Program-made: the position numbers and the translations under genes
The notes under the pieces: model-generated
What the model saw: only the letters and a program-made list of their open reading frames with translations
Told to the model about the DNA's origin: nothing
The model's database searches: none
Shown: one piece after another, positions 9,601 to 17,690 of the stretch
How positions within the stretch are numbered: position 1 is the first letter of the stretch
Layout: the number at the start of each line of letters is the position of its first letter
DNA from: Bacteroidota bacterium
GTDB lineage: Bacteria; Bacteroidota; Ignavibacteria; Ignavibacteriales; Ignavibacteriaceae
Assembly (NCBI GenBank): GCA_022708025.1
Contig: JAKIZM010000004.1
Coordinates: 1-64,000, forward strand
Length of the DNA stretch: 64,000 nt
Direction: 5' to 3'

Positions 9601-10493
9601 AGTGCTCTTAAGATCACTGAATAAATGACAAGCAGAATGAATTTAAAAAGATAAGATCGTATCTTTTTAAAATCTGACATCAATCCTAACCCTACAAAAA
9701 GAAGAGCAAATAATACAAGCAATGATTGAATTTTTGTTGAATCCTCTTTTATAACATTAATCGTATTATTCAAAGATGGTTTAACAAAGGAAACAATGCC
9801 AATTTTGTTTCCATTATTATTTAATAGTTCGAAGGAATATTTTCTTCCATCTTTTGATTTTTCTGAATACGCTGAATAATCTATTTCTGCATCAACTTCA
9901 TATTTGTTTAATATATCCTGTGTAAAGCTAATATTCTTAGAAAACTGATTATTAATCTTTACCTGTTCTTCAATCGGTGTGGATATTGCAATAAAAAAAT
10001 CATCTGATTGAATATGCGCAGTATCTATAATAGCAAGATTAGTAAGTATATCATTTGACAGGAAATAAATTTCTCCCAAAGGAAAGCTCAACGGAAATAG
10101 CGCATCTGGATTGAGCGCAATTCGATTATTCCAGGCAATTAATTTTCCGTTCGGAGCAAAAATCTCAATCGAAAAATCCTCAAACGATCTGTTATTTATA
10201 GATCTTAAAAGTTCTTTATACGTTTCATTTTCCGGCTCTAATGATGCGCGAAGATCCTTTTTAACAACATCCAGTTTTCGAAGCAGATTGTTCTGTTTAA
10301 TATTAAAGTCTTTTTTAATCGAACTTTCTAAAGCGGATATTTTTTCAACAACTAAATCAGACCAATTATCTTTTGTTTTATTGATATAGTATTCCGTAAC
10401 AATACCAGATACAATAAGCATCATTAAAATAAAAAAGACGATAGAGAAGTATTTTCTATCGCCTTTAAATTTTTCTGCAATTTTTTTTAACAT
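6666..10493 (-). CDS. Large NtrY-like sensor histidine kinase
   Basis: A 1275-residue membrane histidine kinase. It has one transmembrane helix near residue 20 followed by a periplasmic-type region, then a block of about eight helices at about 255-510. A second extracytoplasmic region follows, then helices at about 790, 825 and 1000. A HAMP domain (QPIQRLTKATDAVSKGDL) precedes the phosphoacceptor H-box VAHEIKNPLTPMKLALQQL, whose HEIKNPLTP form is typical of NtrY. The ATPase has an N box (LIRNSIQAEA), G1 (DNGKGIP) and G2 (GMGLGLSLAKRF). It is far longer than NtrY (about 700-770) because of the double sensor region. No response regulator is adjacent, so it is an orphan here. Its start is contiguous with the upstream DUF4783 gene. 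Confidence 0.9.
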   Translation of the reverse strand: MLKKIAEKFKGDRKYFSIVFFILMMLIVSGIVTEYYINKTKDNWSDLVVEKISALESSIKKDFNIKQNNLLRKLDVVKKDLRASLEPENETYKELLRSINNRSFEDFSIEIFAPNGKLIAWNNRIALNPDALFPLSFPLGEIYFLSNDILTNLAIIDTAHIQSDDFFIAISTPIEEQVKINNQFSKNISFTQDILNKYEVDAEIDYSAYSEKSKDGRKYSFELLNNNGNKIGIVSFVKPSLNNTINVIKEDSTKIQSLLVLFALLFVGLGLMSDFKKIRSYLFKFILLVIYSVILRALIFIFDFPSNFISGPLSNPVYFSSPFAWGFVKSPIEFFTTIFFVLILSVQFFRYTRSYLLNSERKVHRKYFIVAAIGLSVIIFLIIRGISATIRSIVFDSTIRYFKEPNLIPDFPSIAMNLNMLLFTFAAALLILGLLNIILSFINSSKVTIKHYLFLVAIIYLISFISYFVSNDPLITPLMLFLILLFLLLLYYQIIIREQNSVYHYLIVLLVSSVISISLLILFNTKLEKESLKTTSWEINRTDSNLLSFMLDETIRNIKNDKNILSQFGERFANYNAIAFKLWAQSPMQRESLNSGIQFYNSKRQILGEYLIGIQPDNSIFNNISKDDEIIVVPVFDKQKDVIDYYYAVIEIKERGILRGYIAAFVDFNIKSIGAINYPTFLESNLSVFNKVVDVKQLKIFQFKDGILNNVYGDIYPSRDQVKQILNAEVDSVFNDSWLKINFNSEKYEAYLLKSEEDDSEFLTVVAIQESAFSWDLFKFFKIFIIHSLFIIIAFLLIVILRVRRINLTFKAKLLLSFLIISIIPVVVLAIYNTNLVTERGKEEILNELSQRADYVEKNLGAQLNKFNNRDIITASQNAFNELGISFALYTSTDQIYNSNDIYNKIGLMHSKLNPKAYYFLNYLKYQEFITSEKVNNYKFDSYFRFIHLKDKDYILSVNDAFNKIRVTISTNEINVVIFGIYSFAVIIIIIISTIFANQISQPIQRLTKATDAVSKGDLNVTIEHNERGELKDLLDGFNQMTSELKKNQAEIAEMEREAAWKEMAKQVAHEIKNPLTPMKLALQQLIISYKDKSKDFDKLFEKVSTTVLNQIENLNHIASEFSHFAKMPSLKIEEIDLLSVLNDTVNMFVHEKTKITINTDLKSAIIDADVGQLRRMFINLIRNSIQAEAAIILLEVLQRENKYFLTIKDNGKGIPELQKEKIFEENFTTKKHGMGLGLSLAKRFMSNINGEINLKESSTEGSTFELIFPIKNSL

Positions 10494-10936
10494 CAGTTAA
10501 TGGTGAATTGAGTTATTATCCAATTTGGTCCGACTTTTTTGATAGAAATATAAACCTGAGCAGTGCTTCTTTGACCTTTATTATCGTAATTATACTTTCC
10601 GGTTGCATAGGAATTAAGTTTATCATTTTTTATATGCTCAAACTTAAACGAGGTTACTTTGTAAATTTTGAAAAAATCTTCAAGCACATAAAACGCCTGG
10701 TTACTACTGTAATATCCATTAATGCCGTTTGAAAAACTAAAATAGGTCTGCTGCCCAAAATACTTTGATATAATTTCTACATTACCCTCTTTTATACCAA
10801 GTTCAATTTCCTTAAATATTGATTCCTGTTGATTGCTTTCAACTGTTACCTTAGTCTGATTACTAAACTTGGATGATTGGGCAAATGTAAAGCTTAAAGA
10901 AAATGCAAAAAAGATTATATAAAATATTTTGTTCAT
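10493..10936 (-). CDS. DUF4783 family secreted protein
   Basis: A 147-residue exported protein with a signal peptide (MNKIFYIIFFAFSLSFTFAQ). The mature part matches my memory of DUF4783, a Bacteroidota family with an NTF2-like look: IELGIKEGNVEIISKYFG, then YYSSNQAFYVLEDFF and a C-terminal WIITQFTIN. Family function is unknown. Its last base is shared with the first base of the large histidine kinase, so the two are probably translated from one mRNA. It could be a periplasmic partner of the sensor, but this is inference from position only. Confidence 0.8.
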   Translation of the reverse strand: MNKIFYIIFFAFSLSFTFAQSSKFSNQTKVTVESNQQESIFKEIELGIKEGNVEIISKYFGQQTYFSFSNGINGYYSSNQAFYVLEDFFKIYKVTSFKFEHIKNDKLNSYATGKYNYDNKGQRSTAQVYISIKKVGPNWIITQFTIN

Positions 10937-10947
10937 ATTAATAAAAA

Positions 10948-10995
10948 TTTGTCGTGAGTCTGCATTTCAATATTTACTTACAAACCCACGACAAA
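10948..10995 (-). terminator. Possible intrinsic terminator after the FnIII lipoprotein gene
   Basis: A perfect 9-bp inverted repeat, TTTGTCGTG and CACGACAAA, flanks a 30-base loop. On the minus strand it follows the stop at 11012 and is followed by ATTTTTATT. The loop is long for an efficient terminator. Confidence 0.5.
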
Positions 10996-11011
10996 AGTAA
11001 TAAATTCTTTA

Positions 11012-11821
11012 TTATCTCGCTAACTTGGTTCTTCGTAATTCACGCTGACCATTACCTTTACCAACAGGTTTCAATTGATATTCACCGGGTACTTTCTGAA
11101 AAGCCCAATCAAAAACAACTCTGTCATTTGTAATATTTTTAACTCTGATCTTTGCAAAGTGATTGTTCCAGGTCCAGATTACATAAGTATGACCAATTTT
11201 TGCAATCTCTTCTTTATCAGGATTCCAGCCTGATACCGGAGCATAAGGAATATCATAAATATCATTGGTCAATCCCATATCCTGAATATCTGTATCGTCA
11301 TAAACTACTAAGTAAGGAGTTCCCTGATAAATTTCGAAAAAGAAATCGGTTGCATTATCATCATAAGGAACAACTGAATAATCGTTAAACGTAAAGCCTG
11401 CTTTATTTGGGAATCTCCTGTAATCAAATATTGACTGATTAAAGCCCTCAGGTCTTGGCGTAGAATAGATTACATCATAGCTTAATTCGCTTTCATTACC
11501 GTTATAGTCATAAGCTGCAACAGCATAATAATATTTTACACCATTTTCTGCATAAAGATCTGTAAAGTGTGTTCCTGAAGTTGAACCAATCAAAGTATAT
11601 CTGCCTTCATAAGTATAATTATAATAAACATTGTATCCGGCAACATCAGATTCACGGTTTTTATTCCAATAAATATCTACTCTGTTATCCCCATTCAAAA
11701 CCTTAATTCCGGTAGGTGGTGCCGGCGGAGTGTAATCGTTGTAATCGGTATCATTAATATTACAAGAAGTTATAATTAACATCATCGTTAATAAACTGGT
11801 TAATAAAGCTATCTTTTTCAT
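11012..11821 (-). CDS. Lipoprotein with fibronectin type III domain
   Basis: A protein of about 269 residues. ATG at 11821 is preferred over the upstream 11848 because AAGGTGAAC lies just upstream and MKKIALLTSLLTMMLIITSC forms a signal peptide with a lipobox cysteine. Residues about 35-125 form a fibronectin III module: PPAPPTGIKVLNGDNRVDIYW, then ESDVAGYNVYYN and YYYAVAAYDYNGNES. The C-terminal half (about 130-269) is not recognised. It is probably surface or outer-membrane attached. A terminator separates it from the pyr operon upstream, so it has its own promoter. Confidence 0.75.
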   Translation of the reverse strand: MKKIALLTSLLTMMLIITSCNINDTDYNDYTPPAPPTGIKVLNGDNRVDIYWNKNRESDVAGYNVYYNYTYEGRYTLIGSTSGTHFTDLYAENGVKYYYAVAAYDYNGNESELSYDVIYSTPRPEGFNQSIFDYRRFPNKAGFTFNDYSVVPYDDNATDFFFEIYQGTPYLVVYDDTDIQDMGLTNDIYDIPYAPVSGWNPDKEEIAKIGHTYVIWTWNNHFAKIRVKNITNDRVVFDWAFQKVPGEYQLKPVGKGNGQRELRRTKLAR

Positions 11822-11866
11822 TTTGTTCACCTTTACAATAAAATTCATTTCCTGCAGAGACTAGCC

Positions 11867-11897
11867 AAAAAAAATGCCACTTAAAAAATGGCATTTT
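11867..11897 (-). terminator. Intrinsic terminator of the pyrRBC operon
   Basis: On the minus strand AAAATGCCA and TGGCATTTT form a 9-bp stem with a 9-base loop, followed by a run of Ts. It lies about 80 bases past the pyrC stop and before the next gene starts. Confidence 0.85.
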
Positions 11898-11973
11898 GTC
11901 ACAAAAGATAAACTATCTTTGCAAGGGTTGTATAGATAAATGAACAACGACTGAATACAATGGCTCAGACCAT

Positions 11974-13266
11974 TTATATTCGCTCAAACTTCCCATCAAT
12001 AAACATTTGATTTTTATTAATTACTCCAACTGATTTACCTGTTAACAATCGTTTATCAAATGGTGTGTTTACTGATTTAGATTTAAATTTTGTTTTATCT
12101 ACTGTCCAGATAGCATCAGGATCAAGAATAGTGAGATTAACGGGTTCACCTTCTTTTACTTGCGGAATACTAATATTTAGTATTTTCCTCGGATTGATTG
12201 ATAGTTTTTCGATTAACTGTTCCAAGTTCAATATTTTTTTCTGAAATAATTCAGTAAAAGCCAAACCAACCTGTGTTTCCAATCCTATTATTCCATTTGG
12301 TGCATATTCAAATTCCATCTCCTTTTCTTCAAGAGAATGAGGAGCATGATCTGACGCAATACAATCTATCGTTCCATCTTTTAATCCGGCAAGAATCTCA
12401 TCAACATCTGCCCTTGTTCTGAGCGGCGGATTCATTTTAACATTTGGATCGTAAGTCTTAACTGCATCATCTGTCAATGTAAAATGATGCGGAGTTACTT
12501 CTGCTGTAACTTTAATTCCTTTTTTCTTTGCATCACGAACCATTTGAACAGATTTCTTTGAACTTATATGTGAAATATGAACTTTTGCATTAGCATACTC
12601 TGCCATTAAAATATCACGCATAACAATCAAGTCTTCAGCAATAGCAGGTATCGGCGGTAAACCAAGTAATGTTGAATTTATACTTTCGTTCATTGCACCG
12701 CCGGCAAGTGTTTCATCTTCACAATGTTCTATAATTGGAAGATCAAACATTCTTGCATATTCCAATGCCCTTTTAAGAATTGATGCCGTTTTAATTGCAA
12801 CTCCGTCATCAGAAAACCCAACAACTCCGGCATCTTTTAATTCAGCCATTGGTGAAAGTATCTCCCCTTTGCGCTCGACAGTTGCGGCACCAATTGGATA
12901 AACATCCACTAAATGTTTTGCTGATTGCTTTTTAATCAGTGTAACAACTTCTGCAGAATCAATTGCCGGTTCAGTATTCGGCATACATGCAATTCCGGTA
13001 AATCCTCCGTTTGCTGCCGCATTACATCCTGTAATAACTGTTTCTTCATCTTCTCTGCCTGGTTCACGTAAATGAACGTGCATATCAAACAAGCCCGGAA
13101 CTAGATATTTGCCTTTTAGTTCCAGAACTTTTGCATCTTTCAGTTCTGCTTCTGTAAGCTTTCCTATCTTTTTATATTTTCCATCTTCAATTAAAACATC
13201 TACATCCTTTTCATTCAACTTCTGATCAGGATTGAGAAGATTTACATTTTTTAATACTAATTTCAT
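11974..13266 (-). CDS. pyrC: Dihydroorotase
   Basis: A 430-residue class I dihydroorotase of the amidohydrolase superfamily that cyclises N-carbamoyl-aspartate to dihydroorotate in de novo pyrimidine synthesis. The metal-binding motif DMHVHLREPG is at residues 61-70, with H63 and H65 as ligands. Further metal and substrate residues appear in IIEHCED (about 180), KVHISHISSKKS (about 235) and ASDHAPHSLEEK (about 308), where the Asp is the catalytic base. The length fits the family. It is the last gene of pyrR-pyrB-pyrC, 21 bases after pyrB, and should be controlled by the PyrR leader upstream of pyrR. Confidence 0.95.
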   Translation of the reverse strand: MKLVLKNVNLLNPDQKLNEKDVDVLIEDGKYKKIGKLTEAELKDAKVLELKGKYLVPGLFDMHVHLREPGREDEETVITGCNAAANGGFTGIACMPNTEPAIDSAEVVTLIKKQSAKHLVDVYPIGAATVERKGEILSPMAELKDAGVVGFSDDGVAIKTASILKRALEYARMFDLPIIEHCEDETLAGGAMNESINSTLLGLPPIPAIAEDLIVMRDILMAEYANAKVHISHISSKKSVQMVRDAKKKGIKVTAEVTPHHFTLTDDAVKTYDPNVKMNPPLRTRADVDEILAGLKDGTIDCIASDHAPHSLEEKEMEFEYAPNGIIGLETQVGLAFTELFQKKILNLEQLIEKLSINPRKILNISIPQVKEGEPVNLTILDPDAIWTVDKTKFKSKSVNTPFDKRLLTGKSVGVINKNQMFIDGKFERI

Positions 13267-13287
13267 TTCAATAAACTTTCTAAATTT

Positions 13288-14208
13288 TTAATTGAGTGTT
13301 CCAAGTAAATAAAGCACAGCCATTCTAACAGCAACTCCATTTGTAACCTGCTGCAAAATAATCTGTGAACTTCCATCGGCAATTTCTGATGATATTTCAA
13401 CTCCACGATTTATAGGACCAGGATGAAGTATTAAAATATCTTTGCCGTTTTTTTCTAAACGATTTCTATCAATTCCAAAATACTGAGAATATTCCCTGAT
13501 AGATGGAAAATATTCTCTCGCTTTCCTTTCAAGTTGTATTCGTAACACATTTAATACATCGTTTTCTTGGATTGCTTCATCAATATTATGAATTACATCT
13601 ACACCAAGCTCATCAAGATATCTTGGAATCATTGTAGAAGGTCCGCAAACAGAAACTTTAGCTCCCATTGTTTTCAATCCATATATATTTGATAAGGCAA
13701 CGCGGCTATGTGCAACATCGCCAACGATACATACTTTTAATCCTTCAAGTTTTCCAAGTTTTTCACGAATCGAATACATATCAAGTAAAGCCTGAGTCGG
13801 GTGTTCGTGAATTCCATCTCCGGCATTTATAACATTCGCATCAGATATTTTTGTAAGCATAAGCGGAACACCTGCTGCAGCGTGTCTTACAACAATCATA
13901 TCTACTTTCATTGCTTCGATATTTTTTACAGTGTCTTTTAATGTTTCTCCTTTGCTGACACTACTACCGGAAACGGAAAAATTTATTGAATCCGCTGACA
14001 ATCTTTTTTCTGCTAACTCAAAAGATATTCTTGTGCGTGTAGAGTTTTCATAAAACAGATTTACTATTGATTTTCCTTGTAGAGTAGGAACTTTTTTTAT
14101 CGGTCTTTCCAGAACCTCTCTGAAAGTTGTTGCAGTATCTAAAATTAACTGTATATCTTCTTTAGGAACATCTTTCATTCCTAGTAAATGACGGTTTGAT
14201 AATGGCAT
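13288..14208 (-). CDS. pyrB: Aspartate carbamoyltransferase catalytic chain
   Basis: A 306-residue enzyme that makes N-carbamoyl-L-aspartate from carbamoyl phosphate and aspartate. The carbamoyl phosphate signature STRTR is at residues 56-60. The substrate loop is seen as SGSSVSKGETLKDT. Other conserved pieces are HPTQALLDMYSI and the C-terminal HPGPINRGVE. No pyrI regulatory chain gene is adjacent, as in Bacillus-type operons where PyrR controls transcription. It starts 5 bases after pyrR stops, so translation is probably coupled. Confidence 0.95.
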   Translation of the reverse strand: MPLSNRHLLGMKDVPKEDIQLILDTATTFREVLERPIKKVPTLQGKSIVNLFYENSTRTRISFELAEKRLSADSINFSVSGSSVSKGETLKDTVKNIEAMKVDMIVVRHAAAGVPLMLTKISDANVINAGDGIHEHPTQALLDMYSIREKLGKLEGLKVCIVGDVAHSRVALSNIYGLKTMGAKVSVCGPSTMIPRYLDELGVDVIHNIDEAIQENDVLNVLRIQLERKAREYFPSIREYSQYFGIDRNRLEKNGKDILILHPGPINRGVEISSEIADGSSQIILQQVTNGVAVRMAVLYLLGTLN

Positions 14209-14213
14209 ATTCT

Positions 14214-14759
14214 TTACTTCTTTTCTGATTCAACAATATAGATGGCATCCTCACCATCAAATTCTTTCATTTTAACTTTTATTTCTTCACTGTGAGATGT
14301 TGGAATGTTTTTACCAACATAATCTGCGCGGATCGGAAGTTCGCGATGTCCGCGATCGATCAAAATACAAAGCTGTATCGAGCTTGGTCTCCCCATATCC
14401 ATAATAGCATTTAACGCTGAGCGAACCGTTCTTCCTGTATAAAGGACATCATCAACAAGAATTATATCCTTTTCATTTATATCGAAAGTAATATTTGAAA
14501 CTGATACTTCCGGTTGTTTTAGTCTTGTTCTGAAATCATCACGATAAAGAGTAACATCCAAAACTCCGAACGGAAGATCACTATTATCTATCTGATGAAT
14601 TTTTACTTTAAGACGCTCAGCTAAAAACTCACCTCTTGTTCGCATTCCCATTAAAACAAGATTATGTGAGCCTTTGTTTTTTTCCAGAATTTCGTGTGCC
14701 ATTCTGGTAAGGATTCTGTCAAATCCTTCTTCATCCAATATTTTTGATTTTATGACCAT
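14214..14759 (-). CDS. pyrR: PyrR pyrimidine operon regulator / uracil phosphoribosyltransferase
   Basis: A protein of 181 residues from ATG at 14759. A TTG two codons further up (14765) is possible but puts the start inside the terminator U-tract. The PRPP-binding motif of phosphoribosyltransferases is [19 protein letters not shown]. The N-terminus [21 protein letters not shown] matches PyrR. In known PyrR proteins UMP binding promotes binding to the mRNA leader, giving termination or translation block, and the protein also has modest UPRT activity. It is first in pyrR-pyrB-pyrC, and a binding loop and terminator lie directly upstream. The AGAGG in the 3' arm of that hairpin is also the best ribosome-binding sequence. 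Confidence 0.93.
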   Translation of the reverse strand: MVIKSKILDEEGFDRILTRMAHEILEKNKGSHNLVLMGMRTRGEFLAERLKVKIHQIDNSDLPFGVLDVTLYRDDFRTRLKQPEVSVSNITFDINEKDIILVDDVLYTGRTVRSALNAIMDMGRPSSIQLCILIDRGHRELPIRADYVGKNIPTSHSEEIKVKMKEFDGEDAIYIVESEKK

Positions 14760-14762
14760 ATA

Positions 14763-14798
14763 CAAAAAAGCCTCTTCGGAAAAAAATATCCTCAGAGG
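14763..14798 (-). terminator. Attenuator-type terminator hairpin in the pyr leader
   Basis: On the minus strand CCTCT pairs with AGAGG, then a GA/AG internal mismatch pair, then GGA with TCC around a T-rich loop, followed by CTTTTTT and the pyrR start codon. The 3' arm AGAGG doubles as the likely ribosome-binding site of pyrR. The hairpin could therefore act by termination, by hiding the start, or both. Confidence 0.72.
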
Positions 14799-14832
14799 TT
14801 TACCTTATTTTTATTTTATGTTTAATTTCTTT

Positions 14833-14856
14833 CATCCTTTTCCATCTCACGGGATA
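14833..14856 (-). promoter_or_regulatory. Probable PyrR-binding RNA loop
   Basis: Minus-strand RNA reads UAUCC, then CGUGAGAUGGAAAA, then GGAUG. This is a 5-bp stem (one U-G pair) around a purine-rich loop. It resembles the PyrR-binding consensus CC-x-GUGAG-x-x-G-x-AAAGG known from pyr leaders. It lies upstream of the terminator hairpin in the same leader, in the correct order for PyrR attenuation. GGAAAA in the loop could also pair with UUUUCC in the terminator as an antiterminator. The match is from memory of the consensus. Confidence 0.65.
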
Positions 14857-14971
14857 GATTTAAAGGTTAATTTTATTTGTTCCAAAATTAGAGGTAAAAG
14901 ATTTTAAAGTAAAGAATAATCTAACTGTAATTAAAATTATTTTTATATTTGCCGAGTAAATCTTCTTTTTT

Positions 14972-15046
<75 letters not shown>

Positions 15047-15066
15047 CAAATTAAATTGGTTACAAA

Positions 15067-15564
15067 ATGGCACAAAATCACTCTTTTGATATTGTTTCAG
15101 ATATCGATTTTCAGGAAGTAGATAATGCTGTCAATCAGGCATTAAAGGAAATCACTCAGCGTTACGACCTGAAAGATTCTAAAACTCAAATTGAATTGAA
15201 CAAAAAAGATAAGTTACTTTCAGTTAACACTAAAGATGACTATTCACGCAAAGCTTCAATTGATATTCTTGAATCTAAATTTATTCGAAGAGGCATTTCA
15301 ATTAAAGCTCTAAAGTTTAATGAACCTGAAGCAGCTGCGGGTGGAAGATTAAAACAAACAATTAATCTGCAAAGCGGAATCTCAAAAGACAACGCTAAGA
15401 TCATTACAAAAATGATTAAAGAATCAAAGCTAAAGGTTAATGCACAGATTCAGGATGAACAAATAAGAGTAACTGCACCAAAGATTGATGATTTGCAGGC
15501 AGTAATAAAATTAGTTAAAGAAGCTGAACTGGATTTTCCGACTCAGTTTGTAAATATGAAGTAA
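15067..15564 (+). CDS. yajQ: YajQ family nucleotide-binding protein
   Basis: A 165-residue YajQ/DUF520 protein with the family's usual length and N-terminus (HSFDIVSDIDFQEVDNAVNQ). The conserved core IRVTAPKIDDLQAVIKLVK and the C-terminal LDFPTQFVNMK are also present. Homologues bind nucleotides, and in Xanthomonas a YajQ protein binds cyclic di-GMP and acts with a transcription factor; its role here is not known. It begins about 20 bases after tRNA-Pro and may share its transcript. Confidence 0.93.
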   Translation: MAQNHSFDIVSDIDFQEVDNAVNQALKEITQRYDLKDSKTQIELNKKDKLLSVNTKDDYSRKASIDILESKFIRRGISIKALKFNEPEAAAGGRLKQTINLQSGISKDNAKIITKMIKESKLKVNAQIQDEQIRVTAPKIDDLQAVIKLVKEAELDFPTQFVNMK

Positions 15565-15597
15565 ACCAGTCTTCATCTAACTGAGTAACAAAAAGTT

Positions 15598-17262
15598 TCA
15601 GCTTGCATAAGCCAGTCTTAATTTTTCTTTATCAATTCCTTCTAAAAGAATAAAATCATTTTCACTTACTTTTTCTATATCACCAAAATATTTGTTGTCA
15701 ACACTGTCTTTTTGGTCAGCAACCTTTACAGATGCAAATGACAGAATTGATAAACTGCTTACAACAACATTTGTAGCATCGTTCTGATCAACTTTTCCAA
15801 TGATAACATAAGGACCCATTGACATTGTCTGCTCGGCATATTTTTCATATTCACGCGGAAAGATAACTGCTTCAAAAGTTCCTGTTCTGTCTTCGAGTGA
15901 AAGGAATTTCATTATCTCTCCTTTTCTTGTTTTAATTCGTTTGGAAGTCATATACCATCCGATAAGCTTAACATTTTTGCCACGATACTTTTCCAGATCC
16001 TTTGCTTTTACAATATCAGGTCTTTCAGTTTCACTTTTATAAAAATAAAGCGGATGACGGGTAACCATATAACCAAATGTTTCATACTCTGCTTTACATA
16101 TTTCTTCGACATTGAAGTTTATGTTTGTTCTCACTTCATTTTCCAGTAAAAATGTTTCGTATAAAAAGAGATCATTATAGCTCTCGTTCAAAATTTTTCT
16201 TTTGTGAATATAAATATCAAGCAGACGTAAGAGCTCCGGTCTTGTTTTTCTTAAACATCCCATTGCGCCGCATTTAATAAGTATTGATGTTTCCTCAAAT
16301 CCGAGTTTTGTGCGGATAAGAAAGTCTGCCAGCGAATGATATTCACCGTTCTCTTTTCTTTCATCAACGATTTTATAACAGCTATTTTCAGAAAGATTTT
16401 TTATTGCCATTAAACCGATTTGTATTTCATCTTTTCTGCCGGTGTATTCGTAATTACTTTTGTTGATAGATGGAAGCAGAACCTTTAATCCAAGCCGTTT
16501 ACATTCCCAGATGTAAACCGCTGCAGAATAAAACCCTCCGCCGTTACTTAATACATTTGCCATAAACTCAGCAGGATAGTGTGATTTCAGAAATGCAACC
16601 TGATAAGAAAGTAACGCAAACGATGCACTGTGAGCTTTACAAAATGCGTATCCTGCAAAAGATTCTATTTGTCTCCATAGTTCTTTTGCTTGTTTATCAG
16701 CAATACCTTTTTCTTTACAGGATAAGAAAAACTTTTCGGTTAACTTCTGCATTGTTGTGTGAGAACGAATCTTTCCGCTCATAGCTCGTCTGAGAAGATC
16801 TGATTCTTCTAAAGTTAAGCCTGCAATATGATGCGCAACTTTTATTACATCTTCCTGATATATCATAATTCCATAAGTTTCGCTAAGAACTTCCCGCATT
16901 TGCGGAATAAAATATTTTCTTTTTGATGGATCTTTATGACGGGCAATGAATTCCTGCATCATTCCGCTTTCTGCAACACCGGGACGAATGATTGAACTTG
17001 CCGCAGTTAACATTTCAAAATCGTGTACATCCAGTTTACGAAGCAATGATCTCATTCCAGGCGATTCAATATAAAAACATCCTATTGTTTGTCCTGTGCG
17101 AATAAGTTCATTCGTCTTCTCATCATTAAAAAGCATTTCAAAATCATAAATATCAAAATCAACAGCTTTTGTATTTCGTGCTATGGGCGGATGCAGTGAA
17201 AGTATCTTTATACTCTCCCGCCACTCTTTGGGCGGTTGATATGTTAATGCTTCGATTTCCAT
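15598..17262 (-). CDS. DnaE-like polymerase fragment lacking PHP and catalytic palm
   Basis: A 554-residue protein aligned only to the second half of bacterial replicative/error-prone DNA polymerase alpha subunits. Recognisable pieces are TGQTIGCFYIESPGMRSLL (about 56-74), YGIMIYQEDVIKVAHHIAG (about 129-147), the fingers region FAGYAFCKAHSASFALLSYQ (about 203-222) and the C-terminal OB fold (about 425-510, VKLIGWYMTSKRIKTRKGE). The PHP domain and the palm with its three catalytic Asp residues would lie before residue 30 and are absent. The 166 bases upstream hold no missing piece. The start ATG lacks a clear ribosome-binding site. It is either a 5'-truncated relic still open, or a non-catalytic paralogue. 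It converges with yajQ. Confidence 0.75.
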   Translation of the reverse strand: MEIEALTYQPPKEWRESIKILSLHPPIARNTKAVDFDIYDFEMLFNDEKTNELIRTGQTIGCFYIESPGMRSLLRKLDVHDFEMLTAASSIIRPGVAESGMMQEFIARHKDPSKRKYFIPQMREVLSETYGIMIYQEDVIKVAHHIAGLTLEESDLLRRAMSGKIRSHTTMQKLTEKFFLSCKEKGIADKQAKELWRQIESFAGYAFCKAHSASFALLSYQVAFLKSHYPAEFMANVLSNGGGFYSAAVYIWECKRLGLKVLLPSINKSNYEYTGRKDEIQIGLMAIKNLSENSCYKIVDERKENGEYHSLADFLIRTKLGFEETSILIKCGAMGCLRKTRPELLRLLDIYIHKRKILNESYNDLFLYETFLLENEVRTNINFNVEEICKAEYETFGYMVTRHPLYFYKSETERPDIVKAKDLEKYRGKNVKLIGWYMTSKRIKTRKGEIMKFLSLEDRTGTFEAVIFPREYEKYAEQTMSMGPYVIIGKVDQNDATNVVVSSLSILSFASVKVADQKDSVDNKYFGDIEKVSENDFILLEGIDKEKLRLAYAS

Positions 17263-17428
17263 TGCTTGAGGATGAATTTTTTACTCTTTAAATTCAATAT
17301 TAATAAAATAGTGAACATCTGAGCACTATATAAAATTTTTGCAGTAAAGAGTCAAGAGTATAATTAAGAATTGCTTTTAAATAATTTAAATGCCTTATTA
17401 GAAGTGTAAATTTTCTTACGAGGTTAAC

Positions 17429-17623
17429 ATGCAAACTGACGATACATTAAACTGGGTTTGCCAATATTGCGGCGTAGAAAATTCCGTGTGGGTGGATTTA
17501 ACCATTGAAGGTAAACAGGATTTTGTAGAAGACTGCAGAATCTGCTGCAGACCAAACCGTATAATTGTTACGGTTGATTATGATGAAGAAGTAACCATAG
17601 AGTCACGATTACTTGATGAATAA
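17429..17623 (+). CDS. CPXCG motif-containing cysteine-rich protein
   Basis: A 64-residue protein with two Cys-x2-Cys pairs, CQYCG near residue 14 and CRICCRPN near residue 37, spaced as in a small zinc ribbon. The rest (NSVWVDLTIEG, QDFVEDC, IIVTVDYDEEV) matches the widespread CPXCG family of unknown function. It is preceded by a good start context, CGAGGTTAAC before the ATG, and stands alone on the plus strand. Confidence 0.85.
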   Translation: MQTDDTLNWVCQYCGVENSVWVDLTIEGKQDFVEDCRICCRPNRIIVTVDYDEEVTIESRLLDE

Positions 17624-17690
17624 GGATATTGTTCCTTATTGTAATAGTTATAAATCGTTTAATTCTGTCTGGTAATTTTTTTAATCCCAC

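Noticed and set aside
17263-17428. Missing N-terminal half of the DnaE-like gene in another frame
   Set aside because: Only 166 bases separate it from the next gene and none encode PHP or palm motifs.
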